A DNA stretch of 64,000 nucleotides, taken from positions 68,932,681-68,996,680 of the forward strand of contig NC_086172.1 of NCBI RefSeq assembly GCF_023053635.1, read 5' to 3'. The stretch is from Elgaria multicarinata webbii (Eukaryota; Chordata; Lepidosauria; Squamata; Anguidae). Position numbers and translations under genes: made by a program. Below the pieces are notes generated by a model. That model saw only the letters and a list, made by a program, of their open reading frames with translations, ran no database searches and had not been told where the DNA came from. Below, in pieces: positions 48,364 through 60,300 of the stretch. The first letter of the stretch is position 1; every line of letters begins with the position of its first letter.

Positions 48364-51300
48364 GCCATTGCTAATCCTATGGGTGATAGCTACTCTGTTT
48401 TGCCCTCTTTCCTGCCTCGGGACCTGGATATACTATTTCCTCATTATTTATGGATGAGAAATTATACACGGTATCTGATAATTCAAGGAGTACTTTCTTG
48501 TATTTGTGATGATGGAACAGAAAATTGTCTCCTGTCTTAGTGCCAATAAAATATCTAAAAGGGGTGAAAGGAATGACAAATTTCTGCAATTTGAGTGCTA
48601 CTTTTATGCAGAAATCTTAAGGAGCCAAACCTTTACATTTGGCAACAAATTTCAATTAAAAATCTTACAGGGCAGCTTCAATAGATGTAGAGAAGAAAAA
48701 TGGCACACGGCATTGCTGATTTAACAAGCCAGTCTGCACAGAGTTATGGTTTGCACTACAAATGTACCCATGCACCTCTGCAAATGTAACTTATAAATCC
48801 ACTCTGCTTTTCTAAAGATATATTTATCTCTCTATCACTGGATTGGCACTCGATTGCTGTTTGCACTTGGTATTAATTGGATCGTGTCCCTTTCCTCGTA
48901 GCTGCAGTGCTGAAACTACACCTGAGACCTCCTCCAAAGGATCATGTGAACTTAAAAAGGCTGATCTCACTTTTGTGGAGGACCATCAACAACCCACAGT
49001 GAGTTCTGTGGCTTGGGGCAAAGAGGCATTTTATAAGTGTTAGTCATGGACTTTTTACCTGTGTTGGCATCTCTAAGACATTCTGCACTTCTGTCATTAA
49101 TCTGCTTCTGGTTCTGGCTCTCCTCCCATTCCCTTCCTCTCTTTTTCTTGTCTTCCTACTTCGAACTAGCAGTGAAGAACAAGCTAATGAATAAGATGTC
49201 CAAGGCATGTCCACACTATAGCACAAATCTAGCTATTAACAGTGTAGTCCTACTTAGAAGTAAGTCTCATTGAGTTCAGTGGGGCTTACTCTCAGGTCAG
49301 TGGGAATACAATTGGAGTCTACGTGCCACTGAAAGTACAAAAGTTTATTGGGTCTAAATAGTTCCATTGGTTTCAATAGGACTTCATCACAATTAATGTT
49401 AGTTGGATTTGTCCCAGTATATTTAAATTGATTCAAAACTGGCTTGAACTGCATGACTTTGCCCACCAGAATCTTTGTGGGAGGTGCTGAAAGTTCTCTG
49501 AGAGCAATCTTTAGCACACAAATGCAGTTCCCTTGATCTCCTGGTTGGGACCCGTGACACTTAAACCAATTACAAATTGGTTTAAACGTGTACTATAGCG
49601 ATGATGTTCAGCCTTCAGAAAGTATAACAGAGGACTTCACATTTCATCCTGGATCAAGCACTTACTGATTTTGGTCCAGTCATTATTTGATAACAGTTCT
49701 CAAGGATAGCATCTCCTTAGGGCTGCCTTTCCCAACCTGGAATCTTTCAGTTCCCAGTTAAGCATTGCTTGTCCATACTGGCTGGAAATGATTGGAGTTG
49801 CAGTCCAGACTATATATGAAGGGCAAGAAGTTCGGGAAGGCTGCCTTAGGGTGTGTCTAAATAATACTGGATGGTTGAAGAGAGGCATAACCGTTTTATT
49901 TCCTCTCTGGTTTAGAGATACTGCTGTGATATTGTCCACACTTTGCTACATTTGATTGTTCATCCTGCTAACTCTAACCCACGCATGGCATGTTCCTTGC
50001 TGTTTTCTCTGCCTAGGAATCTTGCCATTTATGCAGCATATCTGTTAAAATGTCTTCAAACAGCTGTGCATAGATTTCGCAAACACATATCTATAATAAT
50101 AAAAGAGACTGTGTCTGTCTGTCCGTCCAGCACCACATAGCATCAGGGCAGTGAAATCTAGACACCTGATGCATGCTAGCATGCATTAGTACGGCATGCA
50201 CACTAAGGGGACCCTAAAGGTTTGCACCTTGAGGTTATTTTATTTCAATTAATTTAAATGTTTCCACGTGGTTGAAGCCTGCAGTAACTCCTTCAGTCAC
50301 TAGGTTGACTTCCCTAATCAGCGCATAGCTTTGCAATTCATACAGTTTAATGTTAGAGGAGATTAAGCTGAGGGACAGAGTTATAAACATGCCCCCTTCC
50401 CCTTGCTATGGGGCAGCCCTCCCCCCTCAGGGGAATGGACAGACACCTCCTTCAGGAGGCTATAGGGGTGTACCCTGGAAAGGGCTGTGCCTAGGGGTGC
50501 TGGCAGGCATGGCTTCCCTCAGGCAGAGTGGGCACAGTGTGTCCAAGTCTGACAGTAGTGTACGTTTACTTGAAGGCATGGCTGTACGGCTATTCCAACC
50601 CATGTGACTCCAGGTCCATTTGCTAGTTTCATATAAATTAGCCACTCATTTTGCCTCCTCGAGGGAGTGGAAGTGCCTGCCCACCAAATAGAAATTGCAC
50701 AACAGACAGGAGAAGGAACAGAAAGGCTCGGGAGTGGGGTGATTGCATGTTGGTGCAGAACATTGCCAGATTATCCCAAATCTCTTTGGGCATCCCATGT
50801 TTTGTTTGGTCCAAAGCTGCCCCTTGTTTCCCTTCTAGGCCTCCAGCCCCAACTGCCGCCGATCCAGCTCTGACATCTCCTACGAAACGTCAGAATGCAC
50901 CAGAGCTCAGCGGGAGTGTCGGTTACGGCCTCATTTCAGTGACCCAATGCCGACAGATGCTGTGAAGAGGAAACAGCTGGAGTTGAAGATAGCGGCGGCA
51001 GCACGCCAGCACGCCCAGAAACGCCGGCAAGAGAGCGACCCCAGTACGTCCCCTGCCTTTGGCTCAGTTTGAGTATGTCTTGGAGTGTCCTTGTCACCCA
51101 CAGTTCTCCATGTGTTTTTAACGTTAGCTTAGCGCCTGTCATTCAGAGAGATCTTGCTTAACTCTGGCATATCTCACCTCCACGCGCTCCTGCTACAACA
51201 GCCATGGAAGACGCGCTGCTGCCCGCGGCAATCTCTCATTGTAGGGCCTCTCCAGAGGAGAGGGAATCACAGAAGCGGCATGATGCACTGGCTGTTCATA

Positions 51301-54300
51301 CCCTGTAAAAAGCAGCCAAGAGTGTGGCAGGCACAAACTGGGGGAAGTCTGAGCCTGCTCTTAATACGCACACCGTGAGTTATTCAGGAAAGGGGAGATG
51401 CAATGTTTCTGTCCGTGCCATCACAGCTTCGTGGAGCTCTAGTGTTCTGTTCCTCTGGTGCTCCCTCCCTATGCACAATATAGCAAAAGGTGTTCTGCAG
51501 GTATATAGAGCAGATGGAGCTGATGGAGCAGATGGAGCCAACTTCCCAGTGGCTGGGAATTATGGGAGTTGTAGTCCCACACATCTGGAGGACATCAGGT
51601 TGAGGAAGTCTGCCATGGATGGTTCCCCTCCTGTTTTTTCTATGTTCCATTAGGACAGGTGGGTTCCTTCCAGCACACCTGAGCCAAACTGCAGGGGACA
51701 CTTGTTTTCTGTAGCTGTTGAATTGAGGAGAGGGGTATTGTGGCCTAGAAGCAGGAGTTATTTGCTTGCTGTAAAGGGGGTCATACGTAACGTGTGATCC
51801 ACCAAGCTGAATACAAGCTGACAGCCATACAGGCATGGTGCTTTACTAGGGGCTTGATAGGACTCTTGTTTTGGTTTAACACTGGGCTGCCTCCCCCCCA
51901 CCCAACCCCAATTTCATGGAACCATTAATCCCTGGAGGATGCAAGGAGGGAGGGAGAATTCAGTGGCTTTCAGGGCAGCGGGGAGGATTTCCTAAAAGAA
52001 GGGGGATCAGCTTACCTTAGTTTTAGATAAGATGGCCAAGGCAGTGCATCCCCCCCCCCCTTTTACCCTTGAAAAAAAAGAAGACAGGTCAAGCATTTCA
52101 TTGCTGGATGAGTGGAAATGAGTTTTCTGCTAGAAGAAGGAAATCATGACAAGGTTCCCTTCATTGCTAGAAAGTAATGTTCATTCATTTCCCTTTTCTG
52201 CTCAGGCCCAGCACTGACTAAAGCTAACATCAACTACGGCGGCAGTGTTGATGAGAACCGCCGTGTCCTGGGTGGCTCCTTTCGTTCCAAATACCGCTGG
52301 AGCAACGTCAGCAGTCTCAGTGCGGACAGCGGCATTGTGGGTGGGAGCGACGAGCGGGACAATCCAGATGCCAGCAGCGGAGGGGGCCCAAGGATGAGGC
52401 TGGCTGCGATGGAGCGGGCAGACAGTGGCATCAGCCAAGTGCTGAGTAGGAAGTGGAGGAACAGGGCGTCTGAAACCTTGACCTCCCTGCAGGCGTGGGA
52501 GGCCCACCAACCTTGCACCGACTGCGGTGGGAGAGATTCCCCACTGGAGACGGACGTTCAGAACCGGAACAAGAGACGGGCCGCCCTGTGTGAGAAGTGC
52601 CTGAAGTGCCGGACCGAGCGGAAGGAGTCCGTGCTGGAGTTCGTTAACACTGAAGCTAGTTATGGGGAGGACCTGCGCATCATCAAAGAGGAGTTCTACC
52701 TTCCCATGCAAGCTGCAGGCCTCCTAACGCAGGACCAGCTGGTGGTGGTTTTTAGCAACATACAGGAGCTGATAGATCTCAACGAAAACTTCCTGGAGTA
52801 CCTTCAGGAAGAGATTGACCAGGCCTTTGAGCAGGTAGCGTGTAGTCTCAGGCTTCCTCTCCTTTTGGGTAATCATAAGTGAATTAGTTACTATGCCTTT
52901 GTTTCTATGGCACTTGCAGTTTATACCACTAACTAGAAATCCACAGTGTCTAATGATACGCGAGGGGATTGAGTGTCAGGAGGATTTGGTCTGTGTTCCG
53001 TCGACTCATTTACCCCTCTTCCAGAAGGGCCTCCATAGCCACTGTTACTCAGGATCCCCTACCTGTGTTTTCCCCTCGTTTCAAACATTTGTCTGTCAGC
53101 TAGGCAGGAAAGCCGTGGATTGGATGGGATACACAAGTTGTCTGCTGTTCTCAGTGGCCAACCTCAAGTTATGTGAATTCATCAAACAGAGGGCAAGATC
53201 ACCTTGCTTGGCGAACAAGCATCTCAAAACCTCTGAGGCCTCTGCCATGAAATAGGCCCCATGTGCTCTTGAACAAGCCAGCCTGGGACTATTTTTAAGA
53301 TGGGTGGCTGTGCCTTTTGAGCACTCTTGTGCCCTGCTCAAACAACAGTGCCGTTGTCGCACAGTGAGGCCTACCACCAGTTACAAATACAAGCATGTTT
53401 CCATTGGCTGAAGGAGAACAATGTGTACAGGCAAAGCTAATGGTATTTACATACCACTGCGTATTTATATTATGCCTTGTTCTTTATTACAGGCTCTGAA
53501 AGAAAAAACAAAACACCCTTTTACCATGAAATTCATTTTTACAGCAGCATCCAAGAAGGCCCATGGGAGAGCAATTAAAAGCAGCTTGGTTTGCCAACAA
53601 TTACCAGTGGCCGAGAATAAACACAAGGCTAGTTAAATCCTTAAGTGTTAGTTGAGCCACGCTCTCAACTGGCCCTCTTTCTTGAATGCACTCGAGGTGA
53701 TTTATAATTTCTTGGAACAGCAATTTTAAAAATTCATTATGACAGACTAAGCACCCTGTGTTCAGCACAGCAACTCCGTAAGCTCTGTTGTAAGTCAAAC
53801 GGGGCAGAGATTATTGTTTTGAAGGCAGTGCAATTGTCTTGGGGAAGGGCCTTTGCTCAGTGGTAGAGTGCATGCTTTTCAGGCAGGAGGTTCCAGATTC
53901 AATCCCTGGCATCCCCATTTTAAAGAAAAGACAGTGTGTGTGTGTGCGCGCGCATGTGTGCGTAGGGGGGGATCACGTAGGAGATGGTGAAATGCGTCTT
54001 GTTCAGTCCCTGGAGAATGCCTGCCAGACAGAGTAGTCAGTACACAGCTAGATGGGCAAAGAGTCAGGGAAGAGCTGTAGCTCAGTGGTAGAGTACACAC
54101 ATTACATGCCAAAGGTCCCAGTTTCAATCCCTAGCATCGCCAGGTAAGACTGGGAAAGATTCCTGCCCTGAAACCCTGGAGAGTTGCTGCCAGTCAGTAT
54201 TGACAACTCTGAACAAAATGGCCTTGTGGCTTGGCTGGGCGTAAAGCAGCACCCCATGTTTCTTAATAGTGGAATGGGTCTACCTTTGAGTAAATCATTC

Positions 54301-57300
54301 CAGCAAATAAACAGTGTTGAGGACCTGCTGGAGGCAATAACGTTATCCATAAGAAATATGGTTTCTCACCTTTTGGGATATACTTTGTGGCCACAGTTCA
54401 GCATAGATCTAGGCATCATGAAGGTCATTGATTTTAATTAGCTTATGTCTGGCTTGGGCTACAATCCTGTGCACACTTAACTTGCATGTGTAGAGTCACA
54501 AAACCAGAAAAAAGTAAGCCCCATTATACTTCATGATCCCTACTTCTATGTAAACATGTACAAACAATAACTTTTTAGAAGAAGATGTAGCCAGGAGGTG
54601 ACATTTCTTTGGAATACTTACATGTTCTTATAAATGCCCCTCTAAGTGAAAGGATTTTTGATTGTTCAGTCAGTAAAAGATGTATCAGTCCCTTGGATTT
54701 TAGCCCCAGTGGTCAATAAGAAGAGAATTCCAGCATAGACAATTCTGGAATACATGGACTGACCCAACAGAAAAGGATACACATTTGTTTAACAGACAGA
54801 CTGTGGCTGGTTAAGACAATGGCCTGGTTTAGATGCTCACATCTTGGCTTAATTGGTCAAGATGTGAATGGGCCTTGTAGCCATGTGCCCAGCCCTTTCC
54901 TTCCTCCCTTTCCAGCAAGCCATAATTAACCATAGAAGAATTCAGTTAACCATAGTTTCTTGTTACGTGTGAAATGATGGTTACCAGATTTGGAACAAGC
55001 CAGGATCTTAAACTGACTTCAACCTGTACTTTGAGATCGTGGCATGTTCTGAACCTGGTAACTATAGTTTTCCATTTGGATAGTAATGGGACACTGTGGT
55101 TAATTGAAGACTTCTTCACGTATTGCTCTGCACCAAGAAGGGAGGAAGGATGGAGCATGCAGGCGAAAGACTCATGCCTATCTCGGCTTATTGAGCCAAG
55201 ATACGATCAGCTGAAGAGTCAATAGAATAATACTATATACTATGTCAGATATGTAGGCCCTGGAGAGCCAAACAGGGAAATTGAGTTTAGGAGTAGAAGA
55301 TAAAAGGCCACATTTGTGGTATTCTGGGAGCCATTTTCAGTGCTTCTGTAACAAGAACTGAAGCAATGTAATTTTTAAAATGCAAATGCAAAATCATAAA
55401 TGCAAACAGCATACTGCAAGACTTTGCAAAAATCTGAAAAAAAATGATTTTAATGAAGAAAATGAATTTTAATGAGGACTAAACATTTAAGAAATTGATG
55501 CATTAAATTTATTTATTTATTACATTTTTATACTGCCCAATAGCCGAAGCTCTCTGGGCGGTTCACAAAAGTTAAAACCATAATAAAACAACCAACAGGT
55601 TAAAAACACAAATACAAAATACAGTATAAAAAACACAACCAGGATAAACCACGCAGCAAAAATTGATATAAGATTAAAATACAGAGTTAGAACAGTAAAA
55701 TTTAAATTTAAGTTAAAATTAAGTGTTAAAATACTGAGAGAATAAAAAGGTCTTCAGCTGGCGATGAAATACAAGTTTTGTATTTCAACATATTATGGGT
55801 TCTAGAATTTTTGGAGTGAGGGGGGGTACAAATTCAAGTTTCAAAACCTCAAAATGCAGATTTTGTCCCACGAAACACAATATTGACACAGAAACAAAAT
55901 TTAACTTGAATGAGGTCATCTGCCTGCAGGTTTAAATCCAACAATTTCAGATGACATATTTGTTTTTGTTTTTGTTGTCAGCAATAGTAACCCCCAATTT
56001 AACAAGAGCTACGTAACATGCGTGAAATGGCTCACAGAACCTCTGTGTGACAGCACCTCATGCTGGCAAATATAGGCATAGCATTTTGATTGCCAGTGAA
56101 AGAGACACAAGTAACTACAGATCCTTAAAATATATATCAAGAGAGATAATCATTAAACAACAAGGAAGGATATAACAATATATGCTTATCAAAATTGAGT
56201 TAACCCAGTCTATGGGTGTTTTTTTTGTTTTTGTATAAACCATTTTTATTGCTACAGCAGACTTTAGAAAGACTGATACAGAAAATACTTTTCGGACATA
56301 AATATAACATTACAATTGTTTCCAGTTCTATCCCTGTACGATCAAAACAACAATGTCCATTGTTCTTTCCTCCAAAAAAGCATGTCGTGGAGTGTGGGGA
56401 TGGGGAGCAGCATGTTTATTTGCATCTCTTACAGAACAATCTTACAGGTGGAGCAGGAAGATTTGAAGGCAGAGGAACTGCCTTACCCAAAGCTGTGCTG
56501 GATTCATGCTGGCATAGAAGAATGGAGTGGGCAGCAACATTTGTGGGATTTCTGACATACACACCTGTGTGGTTGGGGGTCTTCCATAGTTTTCCTCCGT
56601 TGGAACCCATGAGAGAGATATTATGTATACCAGCCCCCTAGTTGAGGGCATGTCTGGAGATTTGGAGGCCAATCTCTCCACAATACATCTCCTGATCCCC
56701 CCTTTTTTGCACTGGGGCTGGGAGGGGTCCTCTGAGGTTGGACCTCCCCTCTGAGGGCAGACCTCTCTTTCTGCACCCCCCTCCCCAAGGGGGAGGTGCA
56801 ATCTATCTTATGGCCCCCATGGCACCTCTTAGGGACCACTGGATTGCAATCTTAATTTTACATAACTTGTTATTTTTCCAACACTGCTCCTTCCCACCTT
56901 ATAAATAACTTCAGCTCTTCAGCATTTGGTATATCTAGATCTTTTCCAAATTTCTTGTTTTTGCTATGCGTGTTTTTCCGGTTACAATAATAAACAATTT
57001 CCCAATCAATAATAATTACCAATCAATAATATTTCCAATGAATAATATTTTAGAAGTATCTGGCAATGCGATATGCTGAGAATTTGGACAATTAAAAAAA
57101 ACTCAATTTGGTATTGTTTTTTATGTGGACACTGCTACCATATATATAAACCAGAGAGCTTCAGCTATGGGGTGGTATAGAAATGTAAATCATACATCTA
57201 AATAAGTGCTCTTATCAGTAATTCTCTTCAGCCGCCACTGAGTGACTGTGTAACTTCTCTCAATGTTAAGCATATAGAAATAAGTGCTTTCTTTCCCAGA

Positions 57301-60300
57301 ACTTGCCAGAGGTTCTTCTCCATAATTCCTTATTCTTTGTTCCATTGAAGCAATTTCTGTAGAATAGAAAGTCATCAGTGTTCTGTATGTTCTAGAAATG
57401 TTGCCTCTTAAACCAGCCTTCTGCAGGATCTGTTTTTTCGAAGGCACTCAGTTTTCTGAGCCTATTTTGATGGATCTTTCCCAAGACATTGTGCCTTACT
57501 TTTAAATATTGAAATAAAGGCAGTCTCCGACCTTGCTTAATCTTCTGGAACGGCTTGATGATCCATAAAGTGCCCATTAATCCATAAATCCATCCATTTC
57601 TGTGGCGCGAACTTTCCAGTAATGCATGTGACAAAGCGTGAGAAATCAAATTTCATACCTTTAGTAAATAAAAAAATGCCCTTTTAGAGAGCAATTCTCC
57701 ATCTCTGCTGGATAGAGGGGGTTAAATTGGGGTGGGAGTGCCCCTCTGCCAGCAGAGAGGATCTCTGCCAGTGTGTGTGTGTGTGGGGGGGGCAACCACT
57801 CAAGCAGCCCCTCAGTATGCCCATGAAAAGCTTGATGGGCGTAGATCTACTGCCGATGATGCTTCCACTGGTGGTTGGCTCCCAAAAGGAGCATTCAGGA
57901 GGTGGATTGGCTTTGGATCCCTGGATTCAAAGTTCCTCAGCTTCCCTGAGAGGATCCAGGAGTGGGCCCATTCCCTATGCCAATCTGGTGCTGGTGTAGG
58001 TAATTTCGTTCCCATTTTGTTATTTTTTATTTCATGTACGTTAGTATTATGCCCTCCAAAAGAGGAAAGGCAAGAATCAACAATAAAAAATTGCCACATT
58101 AGAAAGCATGCAGAACATTGGAAAGTTGCTTTAAGATGCGTAATCTAATTACAGTCTCAAAGGCAGCATCCAAGAGGAAGGTCTTCAAGTCTCTCCAGAA
58201 AGCTTGTCCTGAAGGAGCAAGGCACAAGTCAGTAGGAAGGGAGTTCCACAGTTATGAGTTATGAGGCCACCACTTGGCACGTGAGCCTAACCTGTCTTAA
58301 TGGCGGGCAGTGAAGAAGGAGCCCTGAGGCAGGATTGTATGGGTGAAAGTCCTTCAGATAACCTAGACCCAAGCCATTTAGGGCCTTCAGAGTTAAGACC
58401 AGATTTTGGAATTGAGCCCAGAAGCCAGTGCAGATGGCACAAAATTGGGAGCTAAGTTTTCAGACTTCCTGCCTCTCACCAACTGCATTTTCTATGAGCT
58501 GCAGCTTCTGGAGCCATTCCCACCTTGCAGTAGTTCTATTTGGAGGCAACCACTGCAGGCCAGGTCCGAATGCTCCAGTTAGAGTCACAGTTGGCATACA
58601 ACGCCGGAGCTGGTAAAAGGCTCTCCTGGCCACAACCATTACCTATGATTCAGCAGATAGTGATGATTCAAGGAGCACCCCCAAGTTGCGCATCTGGACC
58701 TTCAAGGGGAGCGGAGCCCCACCCAAGACCGGTTTCATACCACTATCTGATGCGTCTCTCCCATTGTGTGTTGGCAGGGTGATGATGACCTCATGATGGT
58801 GTGCATTGGTGAAATATTCCTGGAGTTCGTCAATATGCTGCCTGCCTTCCAGACATATTGTCTCCAGCAGTCTTCTTCTGTGAACATGCTCAATGCATTG
58901 GAAAAAGAGAAGGAGTTACTCAGGTGAGGAGATGCTTATACCTTGAGCTGGTAATATATAGACAGGGGGTTCCATAACAAGCAAATAGGTTTAGGAACCC
59001 GCACCTATGGCGGGGGGAGGGTTTCACGAAGAAACAGGATCAAGCATCAGATGATGTAGCATTGACTAGAACTGAGGAACAGGAGCTTCTGCGATCACAC
59101 CAACACAGGCATGTGGCAACTGTGGCCAAACAAAGCTAACTGTGGGATAGTTGTGCCCATCCGCCTATGACTTTCCAAGTACCTCAGCTGCTGCCACTGA
59201 AGTAGATTTTGACTAGTGTCCTAATGTTTAAAGAGAAAGAAGGTCCAAGTCAGCTGACCCACTGTGCTCCTGCTGAACCTGTAGGAACTCATGCCCAAGA
59301 GTTTGTGGGATGCGACTTATGTAGGGTGACCATATGAAAAGGAGGACAGGGCTCCTGTATCTTTAACAGTTGTATAGAAAAGGGAATTTCAGCAGGTGTC
59401 ATTGGTATATATGGAGAACCTGATGAAATTCCATCTTTATCACCACAGTTAAAGCTGCAGGAGCTATACTAGAGTGACCAGATTTAAAAGAGGGCAGGGC
59501 ACCTGCAGCTTTAACTGCTGTGATGAAGAGGGAATTTCACCAGGTTCCTCATATATACAAAGGGCACCTGCTGAAATTCCCTTTTCAATACAACTCTTAA
59601 TGATACAGGAGCCCTGTCCTCCTTTTCATATGGTCACCCTAGCTTATGGTTTCCTGACATGAACTGATATATCTTGAGAAGCTGAAGAAACTGCTTATAG
59701 GATTCATTACCTTTCTATATTGCCCAATAGCCAAAGGTTTCTGGGTGGTATACAAAGATTAAAAAAAACTTTAAAAATATTTTGTACATGATTTTAATTT
59801 TTTTAAATGCAAACTTATAAACACCTAATCACACACACACACACACACGCTTTGCTTAAAAGGCTAAAATGATGTATTCTTTGTCAGGCAGGAAGGCAAT
59901 TTAATTAATTGTGGGAATTTAGCATGTTCTCCTGGAAATGTTGATTCTAGTTCAAGATACCAGCTTCACTTGATTGTAGGGATGCCAGGCTGAATAGGGC
60001 ATCTTCTGTAGAGGGATTAATTTAACCTGTATTGGCCTCTCCCCTTATACTCTCTCCATGGTACTGCAGTGATGGAAGAAGCTTGTCCCTGCTCATATTC
60101 TTACCACTGGTTAGCTGTATTGTCATTGTCATGTGCTATGTGAGATGGTGACAAAAGCACTAGGGAAATTCTAAGGCACTTTAGAAAAGGAAGGGATTCT
60201 GATAGCCCCAATATCACAGGTGACACATTGGACCCCTTCAGGAGACACCTTAAACCACAGGTTTAATGCCACGGCTTTCTTGCTTAACCACCATCGTTAA

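Larger units (their letters stand above)
41944..48901 (+). other. PLEKHG7-like intron 1
   Basis: This intron of about 7 kb lies between phase-2 splice sites. It holds a (TG)n run, a tRNA-derived SINE (42.58 kb), hAT-like MITEs (43.1 and 45.6 kb), a CR1 tail (43.4 kb), an L2 tail (43.5 kb), a MITE nested in a LINE tail (44.0 kb), two CR1-like tails (45.5 and 47.9 kb), an L2-like fragment (47.2 kb) and an (ATT)n run. The stretches 44320-45510, 45750-46765 and 46790-47130 hold nothing that I recognise. About 45200-45480 is repeat-free and could be tested for conservation. Confidence 0.7.
52835..58777 (+). other. PLEKHG7-like intron 4
   Basis: This 5.9-kb intron splits the DH domain. It holds two tandem tRNA-derived SINEs (53.85-54.25 kb), a palindromic element (54.8-55.2 kb), a young L2 tail (55.5 kb), possible L1 ORF2 remnants on the - strand (57.2-57.66 kb) and an L2 reverse-transcriptase remnant (58.15-58.6 kb). 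I recognise nothing in 52840-53840, 55780-57110 or 57670-58140. Confidence 0.7.

Noticed and set aside
52337-52882. Single-exon gene starting at the ATG at 52337
   Set aside because: It is an internal part of exon 4 of the RhoGEF. The frame begins upstream at 52206 and should splice at 52834.
53846-54250. Candidate tRNA genes
   Set aside because: The A and B boxes are present, but the anticodon arm and acceptor stem do not fold into a full tRNA and a SINE body follows.
56216-56641. 141-residue frame in intron 4
   Set aside because: It has no motif, and an equally long - strand frame overlaps it. It lies in repeat-like DNA.
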